Source: Ectocarpus siliculosus (lineage: Eukaryota; Sar; Phaeophyceae; Ectocarpales; Ectocarpaceae). Taken from it: DNA of 39,979 nucleotides. How positions within the stretch are numbered: position 1 is the first letter of the stretch; every line of letters begins with the position of its first letter. Position numbers and translations under genes: made by a program. The notes beneath the pieces were generated by a model. The model saw only the letters and a list, made by a program, of their open reading frames with translations, made no database searches and was not told where the DNA came from. Of this stretch, positions 1-11,486 are shown in pieces. Where the stretch lies: NCBI GenBank assembly GCA_000310025.1, contig FN649751.1, positions 2,146,944 to 2,186,922 of the forward strand. The letters are read 5' to 3'.

Positions 1-600
1 GTTTTCAGGAGGGTTTCCCCTTCACTCAGAATTATTTCTTTTGGGCCGGGGGGGTGTTTGTTGGGGGCCCCCCAGAAAGAAATTTAATTGGGGTTGTTAG
101 GGGGGGGTTGGAGCGGTCCCCCCATCAAATAATTTTTTTTTTTCGGAAAAGGGTTATTTTGGGGGTTGGGGACCCCCCCCCCCCCCCCGGTGCCCCAAAA
201 AAAAGGGGGTTAAACCTTCTTTTTTTTTTTTTTGGTTCCACCCCCGCCAGAAAAATTCCCCCCCCGGGCCCCCCCCCTTGTTTTTGGTTCCTTTACCCGG
301 GAACCCCCCCCCATTTGGGAATTTCCCCGGGTTATTTTTGGGCAAACTTCAGGGACAACACTTTTTTTTGCGCGCCCCCTTCCCCCACAAATTCCCCTTC
401 TTCCCGGGGTTCCCTTGGTTCCCCATTTTCTTGTTATTCTTATTCTTCTTCTTCTTCATTTCTTAATATTATTATTGTTATTATTCTTACTTAATATTTT
501 CTTCTTGGGGAAAACCCGGGGGGGGTTTCCCGACCCCACCCCCCCCCCCCAAAAGGGAGGTTTACCGGGGGGGGGGGGGGGGGGGGGTACTCATAGCCGT
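1..600. other. Homopolymer-rich, probably low-quality assembly end
   Basis: The stretch is dominated by long runs of G, C, T and A (for example C runs at about 173-188 and 538-550 and a G run at about 568-587) in a pattern unlike the rest of the window. Open frames here encode only Pro/Phe/Gly-rich low-complexity peptides. It resembles an unpolished contig end or poor base calls rather than real biology. No gene is supported. Confidence 0.6.
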
Positions 601-692
601 GCATGCCGTAGTCCTTAGATCATTGACCGGGGGTGAGTAGGAGGGGCGTACTCATGTTTTGCGTGCCTTAGCGGTTAGGTCGTTGCCCACAC
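588..692 (+). repeat. Dispersed repeat family 1, two tandem diverged copies
   Basis: Two adjacent related copies lie at about 588-630 and 649-692, each starting with GTACTCAT and containing a GTGCNTGCC..TAG..TTAG core that ends in TTGACC or TTGCCC. The same element appears inverted at about 25,190-25,290 and again at about 38,545-38,640. It does not code for anything visible. Confidence 0.6.
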
Positions 693-1033
693 GCGTCCTC
701 GAGAGGACGGAGCATTGTTCCCACAGGACCGATCACCGATGGCCAATCGTTCCTTCCTCTTTCGCCAAAGGTGGCTCAAAAATGTTTTCCCTAGCCTATC
801 TGTCCGTGGGGGCGGGAGAATCGCATACCTTCTTGCGTTGAAAGTGTACGGCAAGCAGCGCTAGCCCAGAAAAACGGCAATTGTTTCGTCCCGTGGGATC
901 TAGCTAGGGCAAGGCGCTTCCAAGCGCATCTACGTTCAACATGAGCATCAAACTGAGATGCGCTGGTACACGCGGACGGATGGCTACAAGTAACACGTGT
1001 TTTGTTCTGTTAGTTTTGTGGTTGCCCGACCGC

Positions 1034-1078
1034 GCTGGCTTGCCGCTGGCTTGCCGCTGGCTTGCCGCTGGCTCGCCA
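1034..1078. repeat. Short tandem repeat, 11-bp unit
   Basis: The 11-bp unit GCTGGCTTGCC is repeated about four times, the last copy slightly diverged. It lies between the last recognised exon of the cysteine-rich gene and the poor-quality contig end. Confidence 0.7.
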
Positions 1079-1219
1079 CTCCGACTTGCGAAAAAACACC
1101 TACAAGTACAGCCCATCTGCGCCATCGTATACCACATCGTTTGCAGCGACAAGAAAAACAGGACGTGGATGGGAAAAAAAAGGGATGCGGAAAGAAAGCA
1201 GCTGGTCTGCATCTCCTAC

Positions 1220-4200
1220 CTGGAAGTACCGGTAAGTGTCTCCACGCCACGTGGCGTGGACAGGCTGGGCCTGACAGCCGTACCCTTCCTGCACCCCGGT
1301 ATGGACGCAGCTTCCCTGCCGGCAAAACGCACCGTCGGCACCGGGAAAAAACAAAAAGCACGATACAAGGACGGGTGCGGGGGTGGGTGCGGGGAAGAAG
1401 GCGCTGAGCTCCTACACGCCAACAACCCCAGCGCCCTGCAACAACAATTTTTCGCCCGTCCGAGCGACGGTTTCTGTTGCCGCTGGGGGGGGGCTCATAT
1501 CGCAAGGGGCGCAGGCGTGCTTGGGCTAGCTTTACTGCCGCCGGAGGGGGGGAGAGGGACGGGGGTGGATGCATACACGGCCGAGATGGAGTCAAGCGTG
1601 AAAGAAGAGAACATCGTGAGCACGAGACTACAGCAAGGGAGGTGCACATGTTTCGGCGGGGTGTGAAGGCTAAAGTACGTTCGATTGGACCCCGTGTGAT
1701 GGAAGAAGGCTGACGGGAAAACTATCAAACGCCAAGATGGAGACGGAAGGTGTGGTCAAGGGCGGCCTTTCTTGTCGGTGCAGTCCGAAAAAGGCAGGAA
1801 ACCAAAACCCTTCGCAGGAAACCAAACCAGCGTCACCACAACAAACACCACCCAGGTAAAAAAAAACATCGTGCAAACCCCGACTGAAATTTACGAGGCG
1901 GCCGAGAGACCCCCGGCTCTTCAAACACACCTCGACGCAGGCGTCGAAGCTGCACGCGTCCCCGTCGTCGCAGTCCTCCGCGGAGTGGCAATCCCGGGGA
2001 GCGTACTCCACGCTGCCCTCCCACACCGCCCCCCGGTCTCCCACCGACAACGAAAAGCTCGCAGCTGACAGCTCCCCGCCCCCCCCCTCCTCCTCCTCCT
2101 CCTCCTCCTCCTCCCCCTCGCCCTCTACTACGCCCCTACCCTCTACGCGTTCACCCCCACGCCGGCCATCACCATCGAGGTGTCTCCCCCTGCGGACAGG
2201 GGGCTTTTGGCCCAGCCCCGCGCCCGCCCTATCGGAAGACTCCGTCTCCGCCTGATCCCACACCAACACCGGAACGGTGCACTGTATTCGTTCTTGCTCG
2301 CGAAGCACGCTCCCGTGGCACAGGAAATTGGGATCTATTGAATGGCGAGGGCGGCGGGTGTGTTCGGCGAGCCAACAGGGAGGGGGGGGTGGGGGGCGTG
2401 AGAGTGAGAATCGCCGCTTCATTCATAAAAAAAATAACTCGACATGCAACTAACTGCTTGTGCCGCCTCAAGCATTGTATCCGAGGCCGAACCCAGAACT
2501 GCTCCCCCTCTCGTCACCCTTGTTCGATGAGGAACGGGTAGCCCGTGAGATGCCGTCCACTGCGCTCCGGCCGATAACCCACATTTTTTAGACCTTTCCG
2601 TAACCAGGACCCGCAGGGTTGTTCACCTCGCTGATCCAGGGGGGCGTCAGTCATGAGTACTGTAACAGGGGGAGTGGTGTCGGAGGCACTTGCCTGCGTC
2701 TGGTGGCCGGCAGAGGTTGACCACCATGCTGTGCGGCTCCCCCTGGAGCTCGAAGCGCTTCGGCAGGCAGCGGTGGTCGCAGGGGCAAGAGCCTTCCGTG
2801 CCGTCGCATATCGGCAGGCAAACCTGTCGTGTCGCGATCGTTAAAAAACACGGCAATCATTCAGGGGAGGCGCTCGCCCAGGGGGGAGAGGCAAGCCATT
2901 CGATCCGTGAGGCAGAACCGTGGTTTGGCACAGATATCCGCCAGATAGACAAGATGGTGACACGGGGCGGCGGCCATCATTGCGGTACAACCTTCCACGC
3001 TGAAGCAGTGAAACCGTCGTGGCCGAGATTAAAAAACGTCCCGTCTTTCCCCGTCGACGTACATCGCAGACTCTCAAGACATCAGAGACTACTTGCATCC
3101 ACGAAAAACTCAACCTGCCCGCACGCTACGAGAGATAATCCAAGACATAGGCTCATGTCAACTGCAAAACACTACCCGGGAAGCCGTGCGCGCGCTTCTA
3201 TTGCCAGAGTGCACACACAAACGCACACCCTCACGGGGTCCCAGCTCATGACCTTTTCTTTATTTTCAACCGCAATGAGACTGTCTTTTCATTGGTAAGC
3301 ACGATCGATGCTAACAATAAAAAAGCACACCCATACACATACAAATACACATACACATGGGGCCCACCTTTTCCTTGGACAGGCCATCCTCCATGCACAT
3401 CTCGTCGAACTCGCACCGGTCCTCCTCGCCGCACGGCCTGCACACCAGGTGGCACAGCTCGGGGTCCCGACAGTCCCGCCCGCCGACCATGACCCGCACG
3501 TCCGACACCGCCTCCCCGAACCCGGAGCCCACCACCATAAGGGCCTCCCCCGCCTTCACCACCTCCGGACCCACGGACACGATTGTCGGCCGCACCGGCG
3601 GGGCTGGGGAACCGTCGCCCGCCTTCTCTTCCACTTCCGCGGCAGGAGCCGTCGGGGAAAGTGTCGGCAGGGCTGCGGTTGTGCTGCCGGGGGCAGAGGC
3701 AGCGTCGCCCGGGTCCGAACCGTTGACCGCTGGTGCCGGGGTTGATGAGTCCGCGGGCGCGGCGAGCGGCACGCTCGGCTCTTTGCACGTGTATATGCTG
3801 GACGGACAGCGGTGCAAGCAGCAGACACAGCAGTGGGGGGGGTTACACATTGAACACAAGGAGAGAGTATACCGTGCGTTTTGAAACAGGTGTGCAAGGA
3901 ACGGAGGACGGCAGGCAGCAGGGGTGACCTTGGTGGTGAGGGAAAGTATGCAATGGCCGCAGCTCTTAAGCGGAGAGCCGAAACCTTGTGGTGATTACGA
4001 AACCTGGCGTGTTTTTGTTGTTGCTGTTGCATAGGAATTCCAACGTGTAACACCAACCCAGCAATAGGATGCAGATGGCGCTCTTTGTCGTCGTCGCCTA
4101 ACCCTATCCCTAAACCAACTCGTTCCCGGACACGAACCAGCAGCAGCCGCACAATATCTCACCTGTAGTCGTCCGGAGGGACTCCCACGTACCCGCCGTA

Positions 4201-5685
4201 GTTTGAAAATGTGTCCCCGAAGGCCAGCGTGTAGCAGCCGCGAGGCCCGCACCACATCCCGGGAACGCAGCACCCCGCCAACCCGCCGGGCCTCTCGAGC
4301 TCCAGACCCAGACCGTTGGCGACCACCGTCACAAGATTCTCCGACCAAAGCGGCCGCGCCGGTGGCGGCGTTGCTGCATCGGAGGAGGAGGCGTTTCGCG
4401 GCGTGCTGCTTGCAGCCCCTTCGGGTGCTTCTTCCGCCTGCTCTGCTGCTTGCAACGCCGGCAGTGTCTGCGCGTGCGGCCGGGATGCGTGTGGGTGGGA
4501 GAGAGCTGTGAGCGAGTATCTACATGTGCTGGGCGAAGGACGAGGGGGTCAGGCCTCTCGTGAGGTGTTGCTGTGGTAGCCGAACTGCGGCTGCACATGT
4601 GCATACAGCGGGAGATAGATGCGTCTGTGCTGCGGGGAAATGAGTTTTGTTGCGTCGCACTGGCACCCACATCTCTCTCCAGAATCGATGCGGGTTCCGT
4701 AAAGCTGCTGCTGCTGTGATGTTGTGTCGATGCTAACTCAGGGAGTACGCGTGGATCCAATTCGGGCTATCATAGGGAGGGATGATTGTCATAATCCTCG
4801 TCGAAGGTGCGGCGTCCGAGATATGGGATATCGGTCATGTCTGCCGTCGTACCAGCGTGGTCCCCTGCTATAGTAGTCTGCACCGCCTGTAAGCTCTACA
4901 GTAACGCTTGTTCGCTGCACCCATTTCGGGTGTGCTCATCATTTCCGCTGGTGCAAAATCCGAAAAAAATGAAAACTGCACTGCATGTAACGACACGGAA
5001 AAAATGTCCAATTCCGGTCCCGTCAAACGTTGGGCAGAGAACCGAGAGAGAAGACAGAGAGTCAATGACCACCCAAGCTAGCAGTCGTAGTGATGTCACG
5101 CACAGCAGTAGTTGCGGGCCTGGATACCACATTTTTCAATACAGTCGAGAGTCTAGGTGGTAGGTGTCTGCTTGTGTATGTAGTCACGCTGTTGAAATAT
5201 TTTCAAGTCTTCACTTCACGTGACTACCAGCAGCCAACTTTATGCACACTGCGAGAGCTCAAGCTGCAGCGATGTGATGGTGTTGGCGATTGTTACGACT
5301 AAGCTTTGGCTCTCCATCCCTGATCACACCCCGTGCTGCACGTGCTCGTATCATCCTGCTTTAGTCTGCCGCACATACATAGTCTGCTGCACACATTTTA
5401 TTGCAGAAGTACCTGATCTGGTAGGAAAATATCTGGCGGCGTGGGATCAAGCCCATTCCTGAGGCAAGCCGCCGCGTGCCCCTCCCGCGTGTCTGCGGCC
5501 TTGACCCAGTACAAAGCGCTTCCCTCCGTCAACGTGAAGGGTTCGTCCGCTAGTGGTAGTAGTGCCTCCGCTGCAGCTACAGCAGTCGACTTTGCACGAA
5601 GGCAGAAGGTTCCAAAAGAAACACTTGCTGCAAGTGCTCTTCCCATAGAGGAGAGACGCTGCTGCGGAGCACGTTGTCGTTTCAT
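1220..5685 (-). CDS. Cysteine-rich, probably secreted or membrane protein with IPT/TIG-like domain (3' end unresolved)
   Basis: Proposed minus-strand exons are 5685-5413 (or 5570-5413 after an acceptor), 4467-4163, 3797-3368, 2823-2694, 2064-1931 and 1315-1220; every junction agrees in phase. A Ser/Thr/Ala/Pro-rich linker leads into a segment beginning RPTIVSVGPEVVKAGEALMV that continues VVGSGFG, the signature of an IPT/TIG immunoglobulin-like fold. After it come closely spaced cysteine modules, including CHSAEDCDDGDACSFDAC, which the next junction extends with a GSC motif, as in extracellular CDDGxxC modules. Disulfide-rich modules suggest an extracellular protein. No signal peptide or transmembrane segment was found, so both ends may be incomplete. 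The junction after 2694 uses a GC-AG donor (CAG|GCAAGT), and the acceptor at 2064 has a purine-rich upstream tract, so that exon is the weakest. Function unknown. Confidence 0.55.
2086..2118. repeat. (TCC)n microsatellite
   Basis: About ten tandem TCC triplets lie in the intron just upstream of the 2064-1931 exon (minus strand). On the coding strand this gives a purine-rich tract where a polypyrimidine tract would be expected. Confidence 0.85.
3255..3322 (+). repeat. Dispersed repeat family 2, copy 1
   Basis: The segment contains TTTTCAA, TGAGACTG, ATTGGT and CGATGCTAA followed by an A-rich tail. It matches 7,470-7,545 closely, and part of it matches 24,790-24,850 in inverted orientation. 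It lies in an intron of the cysteine-rich gene. Confidence 0.6.
3323..3358. repeat. ACACAT/ACAAAT microsatellite
   Basis: A degenerate six-base tandem repeat directly follows dispersed repeat family 2, consistent with the A-rich tail of a retroposed element expanding into a microsatellite. Confidence 0.6.
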
Positions 5686-6577
5686 GGCTGCCGCCGCCGC
5701 GCCGCCGCGGGAAAGGATGCAAGGCGACTGGGAGGCACAGAGGCCTCAGGGGGCTTCAATGACTGCCTCCCCAACTCCCCAAGAGATAACCAGCGGGGAC
5801 TCGCGATTGGTATTCCGAGAGGGGGTTCATGCCATGTTGGGGCCGCCGCCAAGGCAGAAGGCCCGAGAGGCATGCGCCACACCGTCCAGCCGGTCGTCCT
5901 CCTCTGTCAGTCGTGCAAGTCTCCGGGTGGGCAGACCCACACTTGATCTAGTGCTGGGTACACTCTCCTTGTGGGTGCCCTGGAGACCTTCCCAGAGGTA
6001 GGTGGTCCTGTGTGACCATCTGTGTCTATCGTGGATAGGGGAGAAGGCGGACCTTTCCTACACCTGTCACACAGAGAGAGATACGTAGGTACTGCTGTAG
6101 CTGTCATCACACCATTTGTGTGTACATACCCGTGACTGTGTGTGTTAGACAATCGTGTGTGCGTGTTTTAGCGACAGCATCAGTGCTACAGGGACATCTT
6201 GTACGGGAACGGCTCTGTCGATACCTCGGGGCCCTCCACGAAAATCATCAAGTCTCCATCTAATCTAAACGCAGGAACTACTTGCGTGTGTTGCATTGCA
6301 TCCCTCTCATCGGCCGAATTTCGCCGCAGGTCCGGTACAGCAGTAGTGTACACATACATATGTATACCGTTCTCGTCATGTAGGATACTACGACACACCG
6401 GAGGTGTACGGTGGCGGACTGCTACCGATGGCATGCCAATACATCTCACAGGAGGTGGTGGTTGGTCAAGCTCTCCGGGAATGACATACACCTTGCTGCA
6501 GCAGCAACAAACTGAAAGTTATCGCCGGAAGTTCCCGAAGTTTGTCCCATCCCCGTTGAAGTTGTACTGGTACATAC

Positions 6578-6733
6578 TGGTGTTTTGTAGCCCGCGATGC
6601 CGAATGCATCGCGTAGATCGCCTTGATTGTAGTTTACTCCAAGTACATGCATCTGGATTGCATTGCAGCGGGTGTAGCTGGCCGTAAGTACGTTTTCGAA
6701 GCAAGCGTCATCACAGGGAGTTCCCACGCCCAT
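6578..6733 (-). CDS. Isolated exon-like segment, cysteine-containing
   Basis: This minus-strand open frame of 52 codons starts at an ATG in good context (GAGAATGG) and ends at a GTATGT donor in phase 0. It contains GTPCDDACFENVLTASYTRC and then MHVLGVNYNQGDLRDAFGIA. It could be a 5' exon of the cysteine-rich gene or a separate gene, but no phase-consistent junction to the 5685 region was found. Other possible exons in 6,186-6,330 remain frame-ambiguous. Confidence 0.3.
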
Positions 6734-7170
6734 TCTCGGAGTGCAATGTATTCATTAGGAAACACATAAATACAAACACAGAAAGACTACCCATTATTGC
6801 ATGTGAAGACAGTAGTAGTTGGGGTTGAGTCTGTTTGCTGGTCCTTCCAAGGAGTTGGTTGGGACGCACGTGCCCACAGTCCCAACAAAACTGAAGACTT
6901 GTCTGTGGATAGAGCGAACTTGTTGTACAAAAGCAACCGGAGAAGATCATGTGTCTGCCTTCGTGCTCCAAACGGCTCTCATGCTGTCCGACAGCAACGG
7001 CCGTTGCAGCGTTGCAGCCAATGTGGCCAGCCCACCAGCAGCAAAGAGAAAGTACCTGGTACCAGGCATGGACGACCAACAAGATGCAGCCATAAAGCTC
7101 TGGGCAGACTCGGTTGCTCTTTTTCCTTTTTCAGGCTGCGTGAGGCGAGAGAGAGGGAAGGAGAAGAGAG

Positions 7171-10100
7171 ATGGACGGAGGAGCAAAAGCTGCAGGCGGC
7201 GGGGCCGAAGTCGTGTTCCGGAAGGTTGCCGCTGGCGAATCGAGGTTGTGGGAAACGAAGCGGATCCAGCATGCCGACCTTAACAGGCTTCATCTTCGGT
7301 CGATAGAATCCATCCTTGACCCCACGGTCTCGGCCGACAGCATCATCGGTGAGTCACACACACAGATACACAAGCTATTTCATCTGGAGAGTAGCTTAGC
7401 CTAGCCTCCCCCATTACGCCTCCTCACGGAGCCGCAGATCTAAATAGCCGCTTTTGGAAGAATTTTTGGGTTTTCAATCTCACTGAGACTGGCTTAGTTT
7501 GATTGGTCAGGCGGTTAGCGCGGTCGATGCTAATAAAAAGTACACAAGCAGTGTGTGCACGCTTTTTCTCCTGTCTCGTATTTTCAAACTGCATAGGTGT
7601 TGTTGGTGGACCTGCGGAACACTCGTCAGTGACGTGGCTATTTGAAGTATGTAACCTCGACTGACACGTGAAACATACGCAAGAGATGTGCGTAGATTGG
7701 CGCCAGAATAAATGGGACGAAAACATGCCGACAACGCACCTAGTCCGCGTGGCACGATAAGCGTCTTGCTTGACAACCGTTGGAGAGGAAATACAGAGCA
7801 CCTCTCTGTACCAGCTTCCGGTGGAGGTTGTTGGTGCAGTACCGAGCGCGTTGCTCGCGCCGTGTCTTGCTTCCTCTGCGAGATGCTGGAGGTTCTCCCG
7901 CATCACCATTGCCTGATAGACACCCTTCGACAGCAGTAGGTGCTATGGATGACTGCGTCTGCGTCGGCACGGACCGGTTGTGCTCTCTGTGGTGCGCGTA
8001 GTGCGTGGAGTTCGACGTGTGGATCTTTTGTCTGCAGAGAGACGAAGCAGGTGTTGCGATGCTGCGCGGCTTCAGGTTTTTCTATCTCGTACAAGTACCA
8101 CCCCGCTTACGCGAACCCCAAGAGCAAATGGGTTCCAAATGTTTATTACCCAATGGTTTTTGGCGGTTGTTGCTCTTGCTCAGGCGCGGTAGCGTATGCC
8201 GTAACTAGCCACGGGCTGCGAGTGACCCAGCGAGAGCAAGGGCGCATCGTGGCCCAGCGCGTGGAAGCGCCTTACCTGGCGAGTGTCTCCTCGGGGAGCT
8301 GGCGCTCCGGTTCCGGCCAAGAGAGGGAGGAGTGGAGGATGGTGGTGGCAAACGTTGGGGTTTCCAAGGGGGTGGGGGAAGGAAAGATGGTCGAGCGGGT
8401 GCTCTCGGTGTCTTTCATGACGGACCCCGTTCCGAAACCCACCGACCTTGCCGGAAAGGGGGCGGCGGCGGTATCCTCGCTCCTGGGCTCGGTTGGCTCG
8501 ATCGCCTCGACGTTCAGCTCCTCGATGACCTCGAGTTCTAAGGATGGCCCGGCGGGCAGCAGCGCCGGCAGTGCCGGCGCGGCGGCGGGGAAGGCGGGGG
8601 CGGCGAGCGGGGCTGCTTCTTCGCTTACCGCCGTCGAGATCGCGAACGTGAGAAGCAACCAACGCGCCGACTCTCTTCTCCAGGCGGTCGTGGCGGAACT
8701 CGGCAGAGTCGGCTGGCAAGGCGCGGTAGACCGACGAACAGGCACCGCCGCCACCGCCGCCGCCGTTGTTGGGCCTCGCGGGACGAAGCCGTCGCCGGGG
8801 TCGCCGGGGCCTGAGCAACAGAAGGCGGCGGAGAAAGGCGAGGACGCCGGTGACGGCGCCAGGCCCGGCGAACGGGCCGCTTCCATGCCGCAAGAAGTTT
8901 TGGTGCTTGCGCCGTTCGACGGCAGCAACAGCAGCAGCAGCAGCGCGTCAGGCTCCGTGGCGTCGGCGTCGGCCCTCGGCCCTCTTTCTCCCGAGGAGGA
9001 GGGGAGGGAGGGAGAGAAGGCGGAGGGCCCTCCCCGGCAGGAGGAGGACCAAGAAACCGGAGTGCCGGAGGGCGGCGTAGCGACGGCCGGTGCCGGTGCA
9101 GACGCGGTCGTTGCGGCCGCTGCTGCTACTGTCGTTGAGGTGAGGTTGCTGCGGCAGACCCAAGGGTCACGACCGGTGTGCGGGACAAATGCTTGTTGAT
9201 GATATGCAGCGTCACGGGGGCGGCGCTTGTTTCGAACCCCGGTAGTCGCAGGAGAGGGATGTACCGGTGCATCTTCGAAAATGTACTTCGAAGTAAAGAT
9301 GGAGCTTGGTGAGGCTTAGGTTATGGGTTCACGAAAAGCAGGCAAATCAGCACGCCCGACACGAACGCTCGTACACGAGCAAATATATCAAGAATGCATC
9401 TCTTTGGCCCGCATCTCCATGACGTGTGCGAAACGTTGGACGTGTTTGTGAACAGGTGGGACTGTGCCTACAGTTCGTGGAAGGGCTTTGTGCGCGGGCC
9501 GAGGAGTATAGCAGGCACGACGCAGCCGAAACGTGGAGGCCGCTCCAAGACACAGTTTCCAGGCTGTGAGTTGACCATGATGACTCATCGGGTGTCGATG
9601 CGCCAGTGAACTGCACCTCTTCCCGACGCTGTCCGCAAGGGCTTGAATGCTCGAGCGTTTATTCTGTCTTGTATTTTGGTTCCTCCTTGCCCGTGCAACC
9701 ACAGCAAGAACACGGGTACAGGTCAATGGCATTCCAAAATAGTCGGTGTACCGGCCCTCGTCTGATGGCTGTTGTTTTGCCACGCCACACTGCGTGTTTG
9801 TTGTAGGGGAGAGTAAAAACTGTCCCGTCTGTCGCAAGTCAACCAAAGCCCGATTCACGCCGCTGATAGCTGACCTCTTTTTTATGTGCGGGATTTCGAC
9901 CGCCCTTTGTACATGTGTCCAGGGAGCGTGACAACGCGACTCTGCGTTCGCTGCTGGAGCCCAAGTACCGGGCCGTGGGAGCAGCGCCCCCGCCAGTGCC
10001 GATCTGGTCCGGACGGCGAAGCTTCGGCGAAACGTACGGGTCGTCGGTGGGGTCAGCAGCTACCAACGTGGGAAACGCCCCCAGCAAGCGGGTCGTCGAG

Positions 10101-11486
10101 CTGCTTCGGTCGACCCCGCTGTTCGTCATAGACGGGAAGCAGGTCAAGGCGAAGGTGGTATCGACGGCGGCGGCGGCGGCGGCGGCGAGCGGCGCTGCCA
10201 AGCGGGACGGCGAGCGACAAATCGACGGAAGCAGCTCTGCTACGGGTTCCGCGGCTTCCGATCTGGGCGGGAGTCGTCGGCATGCCTTGCTGGTGCGGGC
10301 GGCCGTCAAAGCCCTCACGGAGGTGGTGGGCCGAGTGTGCGAATCCCGCGAGGAGGCGTTCTTAAAGGCCCGCCTCCCAGGCGCGCAGGCCTACACGGTG
10401 GAGCTGGAGAGGTATGGGTCCACGATCGCGGGCGGGAGCGCGCTCAGAGCCACCGCCTCGTCTCCGGAGCGAGACTGGGCCAGTGCCGGCAGCGTGGAGG
10501 TCGACGACGACCTGTGGCGGCTCTTCGCCGCGCAGGAGACGCGGTTGTACAGCTCGTCGGCCGCCCTGGGGAAGAAGCCCGGGAGGCTCTACGTGACTTA
10601 CAGCACGCTGTGGTTCCATTCTAAGGTGGGCGCCGAAGCAGTGGGGTTAACTAACCCTCGGTGGCTATGTGGAGAAGAGCGCATGTTGGTTTCGAGCTCA
10701 CCCGTGTTTTTAGTTCGGCCTTTTTTTTTACATACCATTCTCCTTTTTATTAGGGGTGTTTTGTTCGTCAGGTGTTGTTTCGATCCAGGTATAGCTTCGT
10801 GTCTTGGTTTAGCGAGCGGGGGAGTGGGATTCGTTTTGGGCTTCGTGAGGCACGCGTGCCTGCGTCGTTTGAAACCAGCAACGGCGACGTAACTCACTCA
10901 CCCTTCATCCTCAAAGCGTTGATGCGGGGTTTGCCCTTCGTGGTTCAGCACATGTCTACTCTACTTTTGTTGGTGCGCATACCCACTGGCCTCGGCACAC
11001 TTTAGCAGGTCCGAGGCCTGTCCTGTATGCACAGGCCATCGCTCTCATCGACGCTGACAAGAGAGAAAGATGTGTCGGCTGTCTTTGTGGCTCACTGCTC
11101 CACTCGCCGCACACCCTCTTGTTTTCTTTTTTGCCCATTCGCCTTCGCCTGGCTCGCCTTGGAACATACCCTATCGTCTTAAAATGTCGGCAATAATGCA
11201 CAAGGTCTTGGGGTTCGAATCGAGACACGTGCTGCCTCTTGCCGAGGTGGTGTCCATCACTCTGCTGGGCACGGCGCTCGACCTCTCGTCGAGCCTGGTC
11301 ATCGCCACCAACAGCGGCGGGGTGCCTGGGGAGCTCATGTTCATCTTCCCGGGGCAGAAGCGGCGGCAGGTGGAGCCGCTGGAGGTCCTTCTCCGGCAGC
11401 TGGCGGTCCTCGCCGCCAAGGAGAGGGCGGCGACGGCGGAGGCAACAGAGGCAACAGCAGCAGCGTCGCCCGACGTTTCGTCGTGA
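7171..11486 (+). CDS. GRAM domain-containing protein
   Basis: Exons 7171-7348, 8184-9139, 9927-10625 and 11205-11486 join in phase (178+956+699+282 nt) to about 704 residues. The GRAM domain (about residues 573-680) is rebuilt across the last intron: exon 3 ends GRLYVTYSTLWFHSK and exon 4 continues VLGFESRHVLPLAEV, then SSLVIATN. GRAM domains are PH-like modules that bind phosphoinositides or other membrane lipids, so a peripheral membrane role is likely. The N-terminal part (residues 30-140, with AYAVTSHGLRVTQREQGRIV) has the strand rhythm of a PH/PTB-like fold; that is inference. Between them lies a low-complexity Ser/Gly/Ala/Glu linker with a Ser run near residue 315. The exon 3 start is uncertain by 5 nt: an alternative pairs donor GAG|GTTGCT with acceptor CCAG|GGAG. 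No catalytic domain or clear transmembrane segment was seen. Confidence 0.8.
7470..7545 (+). repeat. Dispersed repeat family 2, copy 2
   Basis: It lies in intron 1 of the GRAM gene and contains TTTTCAATCTCACTGAGACTG, then ATTGGTCAGGCGGTTAGCGC and CGATGCTAATAAAAAG. It aligns with the copy at 3,255-3,322. The GGTCAGGCGGTTAGCGCGG stretch resembles a tRNA D-arm/A-box, which hints at a tRNA-derived SINE. Confidence 0.6.

Noticed and set aside
4868-5132. Exon candidate in the intron 5412-4468 of the cysteine-rich gene
   Set aside because: A possible acceptor near 4,945 gives a phase that fits neither neighbouring exon, while the direct join 5413 to 4467 is in phase.
8180-8928. Two long minus-strand ORFs
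   Set aside because: They are shadows of GRAM gene exon 2, which joins in phase on both sides.
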